Assembly (NCBI RefSeq): GCF_008923205.2
Contig: NZ_WBMS02000013.1
Span: forward strand, 62,001-126,000
Length of the DNA: 64,000 nucleotides
Source of the DNA: Actinomadura physcomitrii
Lineage (GTDB): Bacteria; Actinomycetota; Actinomycetes; Streptosporangiales; Streptosporangiaceae
Direction: 5' to 3'
The position numbers and the translations under genes were made by a program. Below, in pieces: positions 51,816-60,136 of this stretch (positions are counted from its first letter, which is position 1; each line of letters begins with the position of its first letter). The notes beneath the pieces are model-generated. The model searched no databases. It had not been told where the DNA came from and worked only from the letters and a program-made list of their open reading frames with translations.

Positions 51816-52628
51816 TCAGGCGGTCGAAAACGTCGCGGTCATCGCGGTGACCCCCCCTGGCGCCTCGATCGACAGCTCGCCGTCCGGCGAGCCGGCCGCC
51901 GTGAAGGGCTGCCGCACGTAGACGGGCCTGCGGGCGCGGAACGACAGTTCCGTCACCTTCAGGCCCGCCCTGCGCGGCAGTTCGAGGCACAGGATCGCCA
52001 GCAGCGGGCCGTGGACGACGAGCCCGCCGTGTCCCTCGACCTCGGTGGCGTAGGCCTCGTCGTAGTGGATGCGGTGGGCGTTGTAGGTGAGCGCGCTGAA
52101 CCGGAACAGCAGCACCGGGTCGGCCGTCACCGGCAGCGTCCACGGGGCCGTCACCTCGGGCGCCTCGAAGGACACCTCCGGCGGGCGGGACGCCGCGTCG
52201 CCGCTGCGGTAGACGAGGTCCTGCTCCTCGACGGCGATCTCGGCGCCGTCGCGCAGGAAGGCGTGGCGGACGGTCACGAAGAGCATCTCGCCGCTGCGTC
52301 CCCGCTTGAGTGCCGTGGAGGCCAGCTCGGTGCGCCGGGTGACGGTGTCGCCGATCCGCAGCGGCTCGCGGACGCGGAACCGGCCGCCGGCGAACATGCG
52401 CCGCCGGTCGGGGATCGGCGGCAGGAAGCGCCCGGCGAGCGGATGGCCGTCCGGGCCCAGGTCGCGCTGCGCGGGCCGGTCGAGGAAGTGCAGCCAGTGC
52501 CACAGCGGCGGCAGCTCGTCGCCCGGCGGGTCGACGTCCAGCACCCCGGCCAGCGCGGCCGCCGGCGCGGCGCCGATGACCTCTGCCGTCTCCACCGGTT
52601 CCGGCGACCAGCCGCTCACGTCGATCAT
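51816..52628 (-). CDS. Double-hotdog (MaoC-like) acyl-CoA hydratase, HTD2/mesaconyl-C4-CoA hydratase-like
   Basis: A 270-residue protein with two hotdog halves. The first, LPPLWHWLHFLDRPAQRDLG and GRFLPPIPDRRRMFAGGRF, is the pattern of the FAS1-type/HTD2 and mesaconyl-C4-CoA hydratase group; the second has LFRFSALTYNAHRIHYDEAY with the hydratase Asn/His pair and GLVVHGPLLAILCLELPRRA. It should hydrate an enoyl-CoA with a carboxyl side chain, or work in beta-oxidation. It is monocistronic and faces the glycerol operon. Its ATG follows GGGTGAACG. Confidence 0.78.
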   Translation of the reverse strand: MIDVSGWSPEPVETAEVIGAAPAAALAGVLDVDPPGDELPPLWHWLHFLDRPAQRDLGPDGHPLAGRFLPPIPDRRRMFAGGRFRVREPLRIGDTVTRRTELASTALKRGRSGEMLFVTVRHAFLRDGAEIAVEEQDLVYRSGDAASRPPEVSFEAPEVTAPWTLPVTADPVLLFRFSALTYNAHRIHYDEAYATEVEGHGGLVVHGPLLAILCLELPRRAGLKVTELSFRARRPVYVRQPFTAAGSPDGELSIEAPGGVTAMTATFSTA

Positions 52629-52719
52629 CGTTCACCCCTCGGCCGTCGTCGTTCCCCAGGGATTATGCCGACGGCCGGGAACGGCGCCGGGCCCGGCCCC
52701 GCCCCGGCCGGCCGGCGCG

Positions 52720-53706
52720 CTACCCCGCGAACGCGTCGACGCCGGTCAGCTCGGCCGAGTACGCCCACAGCCGCGCGGCCTCGTCCGGGTCGGTCGCGTA
52801 GGGCCGGACGCCCGCGGGCGCGGGCGCGCCGGCCTTGCGGCCGCGCACCTCCGGCGTGCCGGCCGGGGTGGGTTCGGCGACGTCGCAGTCCATGCAGTAG
52901 ACGCCGCCCATCCCCGCCAGCCGCGGCGACGTCGCCGCCCACACCGCCGTCGCGGCGCCCTGCTCCGGGGTCTTGAAGCCCTGCGCGATCTCGTTCCCGT
53001 CCTCGTCGATCCACCCGTAGGCGATCTTGTCCTCCTTCGGGATGTGCCGCTGCAGCGGCGTCAGGATGCTGCCCGGGTGGAGGGAGAACGCGCGCACGGC
53101 GTCCTTCGCGAGCGCGTCCAGGTGCACGGCGAACAGCACGTTGGCGGTCTTCGCCTGCCCGTACGCCTCCCACCGGTCGTAGCCGCGGGTGAAGTGCGGG
53201 TCGTCCCAGCGCATCCGGCCGAAGTGGTGCCCCTGCGAGGACACCGCGACGACGCGGGCGCCGGGCCGGACCGCCGGCCACAGCCGGTTCACCAGCGCGT
53301 AGTGGCCGAGGTGGTTGGTGGCGAACTGCGCCTCCCAGCCCGGCCCGACCCGCGTCTCCGGGCAGGCCATGACCCCCGCGTTGCCGATGATCATGTCGAT
53401 GCCGCGGCCGGACGCCAGGAACCGGTCGGCGAAGCCCCGCACGCTCTCCAGGTCGCCGAGGTCCAGCTCGTCCACCTCGGCGCCGGCGATCCCGTCCAGC
53501 GCCTCCTTCGCGACCGCGGGACGCCGCGCCGGCACCACCACGCGGGCGCCGGCCTCGGCCAGCGCGCGGGTCGTCTCCAGTCCGAGCCCGGAGTAGCCGC
53601 CGGTCACGACGGCCAGCCGCCCGGACAGGTCGACGCCCGCCAGGACGTCGCGCGCCGTGCTCTCGAACCCGAAACCCGAATCGATCCTGCGTTGCGGAGT
53701 GATCAT
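52720..53706 (-). CDS. Short-chain dehydrogenase/reductase
   Basis: A 328-residue SDR of the retinol-dehydrogenase-like group: LAVVTGGYSGLGLETTRALA, DMIIGNAGVMACPETRVGPG, WEAQFATNHLGHYALVNRL, Ser in VVAVSSQGHHFG, and YGQAKTANVLFAVH for the Tyr/Lys pair. A leaderless start is indicated: on the reverse strand TAGCGT ends exactly 7 bases before the ATG at 53706. A GTG three codons earlier is inside that -10 region. It could reduce steroid- or aldehyde-like compounds; substrate unknown. Confidence 0.86.
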   Translation of the reverse strand: MITPQRRIDSGFGFESTARDVLAGVDLSGRLAVVTGGYSGLGLETTRALAEAGARVVVPARRPAVAKEALDGIAGAEVDELDLGDLESVRGFADRFLASGRGIDMIIGNAGVMACPETRVGPGWEAQFATNHLGHYALVNRLWPAVRPGARVVAVSSQGHHFGRMRWDDPHFTRGYDRWEAYGQAKTANVLFAVHLDALAKDAVRAFSLHPGSILTPLQRHIPKEDKIAYGWIDEDGNEIAQGFKTPEQGAATAVWAATSPRLAGMGGVYCMDCDVAEPTPAGTPEVRGRKAGAPAPAGVRPYATDPDEAARLWAYSAELTGVDAFAG

Positions 53707-53740
53707 GTGCTCCACGCTACGAGTTGGAGCCCGCTCCAGG

Positions 53741-54901
53741 TCAAGCCGGGATCTCGGGGCAGTGCGTGCCGGTGTAGATCGTCGGCATGCAGCGGTTGCA
53801 GTGGATGCACAGCGACCGCGTCGCGGGGTCGGCCGCGATCCGGTTCACGAGGTCGGGCTCGCGCAGCAGCGCGCGTCCCATCGCGACGAACTGGAAGCCC
53901 TCCGCCATCGCCCTGTCCATCGTCTCGCGGCCGGTGACGCCGCCGAGCAGGATGAGCGGCAGGTCCAGCTCGGCGCGGAACCGGCGGGCATGTTCGAGGA
54001 GGAACACGTCCTTGTACGGGTAGGCGCGCAGGAACTTGTCGCCGGACATCCGGATGCCCGTCCGCAGCGGCTGCTTGAAGTTCGCGGCGAACTCCTTGAC
54101 CGGCGCGCCGCCGCGGAACAGGTACATCGGGTTGAGCAGCGAGCTGCCCGCCGTCAGCTCCAGGGCGTCGACGGTGCCCTCCTCCTGCAGCCACCGGGCG
54201 ACCTGCAGGCTGTCGTCGATCTCCAGCCCGCCCGGCACGCCGTCCCGCATGTTGATCTTCGCGGTGACGGCGATCCGGTCGCCGACCTCCGCGCGCACCG
54301 CGCGGGCGATGCCGAGCGCCACCTTCGCGCGGTTCTCGATCGGCCCGCCGTAGGCGTCGTCGCGCTTGTTCAGCCGCGGGCTGAGGAACGAGCTGGCCAG
54401 GTAGTTGTGCCCGAAGTGGATCTCGACGGCGTCGAAGCCCGCCTCGATCGCCAGCCGCGCCGCGCCGGCGTGGGCGCGGGTGACCCGCTCGATGTCCTCC
54501 GCCGTCGCGGGCTTGGTGAAGCGCATCCCGAGCGGGTTGAAGAACCGCCCCGCCGAGAGCGCGCGCATCTTGGTGGAGCTCGCGTCGGCGACCGGGCCGG
54601 CGTGCCCGATCTGCGCGGACACCGCCGCGCCCTCGGCGTGGACCGCGTCGGTGAGCCGCCGCAGCCCCGGGACGGCCTCCGGCCGCATGTGGATCTGCCG
54701 CCGCTCGGTGCGCCCCTCGGGCGCGACCGCGCAGTAGGCGACGGTCGTCATCGCCACTCCCCCGGCGGCCGGCCGCCGGTGGTACTCGATCAGGTCGTCG
54801 GTGACGAGGGCGTCCGGCGTCATGCCCTCGAACGTGGCGGCCTTGACGACCCGGTTCCGCAGGGTGAGGGGCCCGAGCCTCGCGCTCTCGAAAACGTCCA
54901 C
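53741..54901 (-). CDS. OYE-type NADH:flavin oxidoreductase with Fe-S motif but no C-terminal FAD domain
   Basis: A 386-residue FMN TIM barrel like the N-terminal domain of 2,4-dienoyl-CoA reductase: LGPLTLRNRVVKAATFEGM, GVAMTTVAYCAVAPEGRT, AVEIHFGHNYLASSFLSPRL, KRDDAYGGPIENRAKVALGI and LPLILLGGVTGRETMDRA. The tail has CIHCNRCMPTIYTGTHC, the 4Fe-4S cysteine set seen in DCR-type enzymes, but the NAD(P)/FAD domain that should follow is absent, so it must take electrons from another protein. GTG at 54901 has GGAGG five bases upstream. It lies in the same direction as the steroid genes and could act on an enoyl-CoA intermediate. Confidence 0.84.
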   Translation of the reverse strand: MDVFESARLGPLTLRNRVVKAATFEGMTPDALVTDDLIEYHRRPAAGGVAMTTVAYCAVAPEGRTERRQIHMRPEAVPGLRRLTDAVHAEGAAVSAQIGHAGPVADASSTKMRALSAGRFFNPLGMRFTKPATAEDIERVTRAHAGAARLAIEAGFDAVEIHFGHNYLASSFLSPRLNKRDDAYGGPIENRAKVALGIARAVRAEVGDRIAVTAKINMRDGVPGGLEIDDSLQVARWLQEEGTVDALELTAGSSLLNPMYLFRGGAPVKEFAANFKQPLRTGIRMSGDKFLRAYPYKDVFLLEHARRFRAELDLPLILLGGVTGRETMDRAMAEGFQFVAMGRALLREPDLVNRIAADPATRSLCIHCNRCMPTIYTGTHCPEIPA

Positions 54902-54976
54902 GACGACCTCCGATCGGGGGTTCTGCACGCTCAGTTCCGGCAGGTTGACGCCCAGCCACCTCACGGGCAGGCACGC

Positions 54977-55026
54977 GGAGCGAGTGCAGCGAGCGCAGCG
55001 GGCGTTCCAGGGGGTCGCCCCCCTGG
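54977..55026 (-). repeat. Dispersed hairpin repeat (copy 2)
   Basis: A GAGCGAGTGCAGCGAGCGCA head precedes a hairpin with arms CCAGGGGG and CCCCCTGG (55007-55026, four-base loop). The layout matches the element at 48427-48468: a GAGCGNAGCGA-type head, G-run and C-run stem. It lies between fadA6 and the OYE-like gene, on the same strand as both, so it could also act as a transcription terminator. Confidence 0.5.
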
Positions 55027-55047
55027 GAAAACACAGCCCCCTGGGAA

Positions 55048-56202
55048 TCACACCCTTTCGATGATGGTGACGTTGGCCTGGCCGCCGCCCTCGCACATCG
55101 TCTGGAGGCCGTAGCGGCCGCCGGTGCGCTCCAGCTCGTGCAGCAGCGTGGTCATCAGGCGGGCGCCGGTGGCGCCGAGCGGGTGGCCGAGGGCGATGGC
55201 GCCGCCGTTCGGGTTGACCTTGGCCGGGTCGGCGCCGGTCTCCTTCAGCCAGGCGAGCACGACCGGCGCGAACGCCTCGTTGATCTCGACGGCGTCGACG
55301 TCGCCGATCGTCATGCCGGTCTTCTTCAGCGCGTGCGCGGTGGCGGGGATCGGCGCGGACAGCATCCGGATCGGGTCCTCGCCGCGCGCGGAGATGTGGT
55401 GGATGCGGGCGCGCGGGGTGAGCCCGTGGTCCTTGACGGCCTGCTCGGACGCGATGAGCAGCGCGGCGGAGCCGTCGGAGATCTGCGAGGCGAGCGCGGC
55501 GGTGAGCCGGCCGCCCTCCACCAGGGTCTTCAGCCCGGCCATCTTCTCCCGGGTGGTGTCGCGGCGGGGGCCCTCGTCGGCGGTGACGCCCTCCAGCGGG
55601 ACGATCTCCCGCTCGAACCGGCCCTCGTCGATCGCGCGGATGGCCCGCTGGTGCGACTCGTAGGCGAACTCCTCCATCTCCTCGCGGGAGATGTCCCAGT
55701 CGCGGGCGATCATCTCGGCGCCGTTGAACTGCGACACCTCGGCGTCGCCGTACCGTGCGGTCCAGCCCTTGGAGCCGGCGAACGGGCCCTCGGTGAAACC
55801 GAGCGGCTCGGCGGCGGTCATCGCGTACGAGATCGGGATCTGCGACATGTTCTGCACGCCGCCCGCGACGACCAGATCGGACGTCCCGGCGAGGACGGCC
55901 TGCGCGGCGAAGTGCACGGCCTGCTGGGAGGAGCCGCACTGCCGGTCGACGGTGACGCCGGGGACCTCCTCGGGCAGCCCGGCGGCGAGCCAGCAGGTGC
56001 GGGCGATGTCGCCGGCCTGCGGGCCGACGCTGTCGACGTTGCCGAACACCACGTCCTCGACGGCGGCGGGGTCGACCTTCGCGCGGTCCATCAGCGCCTT
56101 CAGCACGTGCGCGCCGAGGTCGGCGGGGTGGACGCCGGCGAGCCCGCCCTTCTTGCGGCCGACGGGGGCGCGGACCGCTTCGACGATGTAGGCCTCGGCC
56201 AT
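55048..56202 (-). CDS. fadA6: FadA6-type acetyl-CoA acetyltransferase (thiolase)
   Basis: A 384-residue thiolase: Cys89 in VDRQCGSSQQAVHFAAQAV, AGGVQNMSQIPISYAM, VEINEAFAPVVLAWL, NPNGGAIALGHPLGATGARL and the second Cys in LQTMCEGGGQANVTII. In mycobacteria FadA6 thiolytically cleaves the ring-opened product of IpdAB (MeDODA-CoA-type). Length and place directly after kstR2 and ipdF equal Rv3556c. The ATG follows GGAGACACCCCCC. A long open frame upstream in the same phase is the ipdF shadow and is not part of the gene. Confidence 0.92.
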   Translation of the reverse strand: MAEAYIVEAVRAPVGRKKGGLAGVHPADLGAHVLKALMDRAKVDPAAVEDVVFGNVDSVGPQAGDIARTCWLAAGLPEEVPGVTVDRQCGSSQQAVHFAAQAVLAGTSDLVVAGGVQNMSQIPISYAMTAAEPLGFTEGPFAGSKGWTARYGDAEVSQFNGAEMIARDWDISREEMEEFAYESHQRAIRAIDEGRFEREIVPLEGVTADEGPRRDTTREKMAGLKTLVEGGRLTAALASQISDGSAALLIASEQAVKDHGLTPRARIHHISARGEDPIRMLSAPIPATAHALKKTGMTIGDVDAVEINEAFAPVVLAWLKETGADPAKVNPNGGAIALGHPLGATGARLMTTLLHELERTGGRYGLQTMCEGGGQANVTIIERV

Positions 56203-56222
56203 GGGGGGTGTCTCCTTCGGGG

Positions 56223-56840
56223 CTAGCTCGCCTGGATGCCTTCGAGGACCATGGCGAGGTACTGCTTGGCGATGTCGTCGGCGGACAGCCGCCCGCCGCG
56301 CTGGTACCAGTTGGCCGCGACCCAGACGGTGTCGCGGATGAAGCGGTAGATCAGCGTCCGGTCGAGGTCGGCGCGGAAGGCGCCCTCCTCGACGCCCCGG
56401 TCCAGCAGGGACATCCACATGGTCTCGAAGCGGCGCTGCGACTCGAGCAGGTAGCGGAAGCGCTCGCTGGTGGCGAGGTGCTTGGACTCGTTCTGGTAGA
56501 GCACGACGGCGGGCCGGTGCCGGTCGATCGAGCGGAACGACTCGACGACGATGGCCTCGATCGTGTCGCGGGCGCTGAGGTCCGCCGCCAGGACGCGCTC
56601 GTAGGCCGCCCACATCTCGTCCAGGAAGGTCGACAGGATCTCGTCGGCCATCGCCTCCTTGGAGTCGAAGTGGTAGTAGAGGCTGCCGCCGAGGATGCCG
56701 GCGGCGTCGGCCACCTTCCGGACGGTGGTGGCGGAGTACCCCTGCGAGGCGAACACCTCGGCGGCGGTGGCGAGCAGTTCGGCCCGCCGTTCCGCGCGTG
56801 CGGCGGCGGTGCCCTCGGCGTCGCGCCGTCGTGGACTCAT
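56223..56840 (-). CDS. kstR2: KstR2-like TetR-family repressor of HIP degradation
   Basis: A 205-residue TetR: HTH region AELLATAAEVFASQGYSATT and ADAAGILGGSLYYHFDSKEA, then a ligand domain whose end, TLIYRFIRDTVWVAANWYQR and LSADDIAKQYLAMVLEGIQA, closely resembles mycobacterial KstR2. It sits fadE30-ipdF-kstR2-fadA6, the order in Mycobacterium. KstR2 binds HIP-CoA and releases palindromic operators upstream of this regulon; both half-regulons in this window carry that operator. The ATG follows TAGGAACC. Confidence 0.9.
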   Translation of the reverse strand: MSPRRRDAEGTAAARAERRAELLATAAEVFASQGYSATTVRKVADAAGILGGSLYYHFDSKEAMADEILSTFLDEMWAAYERVLAADLSARDTIEAIVVESFRSIDRHRPAVVLYQNESKHLATSERFRYLLESQRRFETMWMSLLDRGVEEGAFRADLDRTLIYRFIRDTVWVAANWYQRGGRLSADDIAKQYLAMVLEGIQAS

Positions 56841-56849
56841 GGTCGGTTC

Positions 56850-57625
56850 CTAAGCGTGCTGTGAAGAGACGGAGACGACCTCCCCGGTCATGTACGAGGA
56901 GTAGTCGCTGGCCAGGAAGACGATAACGTTGGCCACCTCCCACGGCTCCGCGTAGCGGCCGAACGCCTCGCGCCGGGTCAGCTCGTCGAGCAGCTCCTCG
57001 GAGGTCACCTTGACCAGGTGGGGGTGCATGGCGAGGGACGGCGAGACGGCGTTGATCCGGACGCCGAACTCGGCGGCCTCCAGCGCGGAGCAGCGGGTGA
57101 GGGCCATCACGCCGGCCTTGGCGGCGGCGTAGTGGCACTGGCCCTTCTGCGCGCGCCAGCCGATCACCGAGGCGTTGTTGACGATGACGCCGGCGCCCTG
57201 GCCGCGCATGATGCGCAGGGCGGCGCGGGTGCAGCGCATCGTGCCGTTCAGCGTGATGTCGAGGACGCGTCCCCACTGGTCGTCGGTCATGTCGACGAGG
57301 TCGGCGGTGCCGCCGAGGCCGGCGTTGTTGACGGCGACGTCGATCCGGCCGAACCGCTCGACGCCCAGCGCGTACAGCTCCCGGACCTGCTCCTCCTCGG
57401 TGACGTCGCAGGCGAGGGAGGCGACCCGGTCGGCGCCGAACTCCTTCTCCAGCTCCTCCGCGGACGCGGCGAGGCGCCGCTCGTGCGCGTCGGAGACCAG
57501 GACGCGGGCGCCCTCCTCCAGGCAGCGGCGGGCGGTGGCGCCGCCGATCCCGGCGCCGGCCGCGGCGGTGATCACGACGGCGCGGTCCTTGAGCAGGCCG
57601 TGCCCGGGGACGTAGGGGGGCGGCG

Positions 57626-57629
<4 letters not shown>
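56850..57629 (-). CDS. ipdF: IpdF-like SDR of HIP degradation
   Basis: A 259-residue SDR: AVVITAAAGAGIGGATARRC (dinucleotide loop), DVAVNNAGLGGTADLVDM, Ser in VIVNNASVIGWRAQKGQC, and YAAAKAGVMALTRCSALEAA with Tyr-x-x-x-Lys. Its place between fadE30 and kstR2 equals Rv3559c (ipdF), an oxidoreductase acting on the hydroxylated HIP-CoA intermediate. It overlaps the fadE30 stop by 4 bases, so translation is coupled. The name rests on synteny. Confidence 0.87.
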
Positions 57630-58807
<1,178 letters not shown>

Positions 58808-58813
58808 GCCCGG

Positions 58814-58833
58814 CACTCTACCAAACAGTTGTT
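58814..58833 (-). promoter_or_regulatory. KstR2-like operator and leaderless promoter of fadE30 operon
   Basis: ACCAAACAGTTGTT (58820-58833) agrees with the box at 32739-32752 except at one base. On the reverse strand the -10 TAGAGT (58819-58814) is directly attached, so the box occupies the -10/-35 spacer. The stop codon of the upstream glycosyltransferase (58834-58832) overlaps the box, so this promoter is embedded in the end of another gene. Confidence 0.68.
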
Positions 58834-60136
58834 AGAAAGAATCGGCCTCCAGAGCCGGTCCCACCTCGCCCGCCTGCACGGCCGGCGACACGCGCTCCGG
58901 CGCCGGCACCGCGGACCGCTCCTCGGCGGCGCGCTCGCGCACCGCCGGGAGATCGCGGTGCAGCAGGTCGAACAGCCGGTCCCAGCGGGCCAGCACCGTC
59001 TCCGGCCGGAAGCGCTGCACCGACGCGCGGGCCTCCGCGCCGAGCCGGCAGCACAGCTCCGGATCCTCGATCAGCCGTTCCAGCGCCTCGGCGAACGCGG
59101 CGGTGTCCCCCGGCCGCACGAGCAGCCCGCCCGTCTCCTCGCCCCGCTCGCCGAGCAGCATCCGCACGCCCGGCGCGCAGTCGAACGCCACCGTCGGCAG
59201 CCCGTACGCCATCGCCTCCAGCACCGACATCGGCACCCCCTCCGCGCGGGACGGCAGCACGAACACCGACGCCTCGACCATCGCCTCCTCGACGTCGGCG
59301 ACGACGCCCCGGAACTCGACCGATCCGGCCGGCCCGGCGGCGGCCGCCCGCTCGCGCAGCGCGTCCTCGTCCGGCCCGGTGCCGTAGATGTGCAGCCGCC
59401 AGTCCGGATGCCGCTCGTGCACCCGCTCCCACGCCTCCAGCAGCAGGTCCACGCCCTTCTCGTAGGACAGGCGCCCCACGCAGGCGACCGCGGGCAGGTT
59501 GAGCGTCGGGTAGACGGCCGGGGTGACGTGCAGCGCGTTCGGGATGTGGTCGGCGTTCGTCATGCCGTCCCTCGCCCACGCGTCCGCGTCCTCCGGGGTC
59601 AGCGCGAGGAACCGGTCGGCGTGCGCGAAATGCCGCTTCACCCGCTGGTACCGGGACGACCTGCGGCTCGCCTCGTACGACTCGTGGCTCATGCCGATCA
59701 CCCGCAGCCCCGCGGTGCCGGCCCGGCGGACCCACTCCATCGCCCACACCTGCGGCACGATCACCACGGCGCCCGGACGGGCCGCGGCGAACAACCGGGT
59801 CAGCCGCGCGGCGCCGCGCCGCTGCACGGCCGACCGCCACGCGTCGCGCCCGCGCGCCGCCGCGTTCATCCGGTCCCGCAGCCGCTCGGGGCGCCACTCC
59901 AGCACCGGCGGGCGCCACGTGTCGTGCAGGACCTCCACCCGGTAGGAGCCGTCGTGGCCGTGGTGGTGCGGGGCCGGTCCGCGGACGATCCCGACGAGGG
60001 TGACGCGGTCGCCGCGCTCGGCCAGCATCCGCGCCATGTGGTGCGCCCAGCGCTGCAGGCCCCCCATCTCGTCGACGTTGTTGCAGACGATGAAGACATC
60101 GCGCGGTGCGTGCTCAGCGGTTCCGTTGGGAACCAT
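58832..60136 (-). CDS. GT4-family glycosyltransferase (wall glycopolymer)
   Basis: A 434-residue two-domain GT-B glycosyltransferase: the N-terminal DVFIVCNNVDEMGGLQRWAH segment and the GT4 C-domain with PAVACVGRLSYEKGVDLLLE, DWRLHIYGTGPDEDALRERA, EASVFVLPSRAEGVPMSVLE (nucleotide-sugar Glu-x7-Glu type) and AMAYGLPTVAFDCAPGVRML. The start overlaps the end of the TagF-like gene by 23 bases, so the two are co-transcribed and probably add sugars to a teichoic acid or related glycopolymer. Donor sugar unknown. Confidence 0.9.
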   Translation of the reverse strand: MVPNGTAEHAPRDVFIVCNNVDEMGGLQRWAHHMARMLAERGDRVTLVGIVRGPAPHHHGHDGSYRVEVLHDTWRPPVLEWRPERLRDRMNAAARGRDAWRSAVQRRGAARLTRLFAAARPGAVVIVPQVWAMEWVRRAGTAGLRVIGMSHESYEASRRSSRYQRVKRHFAHADRFLALTPEDADAWARDGMTNADHIPNALHVTPAVYPTLNLPAVACVGRLSYEKGVDLLLEAWERVHERHPDWRLHIYGTGPDEDALRERAAAAGPAGSVEFRGVVADVEEAMVEASVFVLPSRAEGVPMSVLEAMAYGLPTVAFDCAPGVRMLLGERGEETGGLLVRPGDTAAFAEALERLIEDPELCCRLGAEARASVQRFRPETVLARWDRLFDLLHRDLPAVRERAAEERSAVPAPERVSPAVQAGEVGPALEADSF

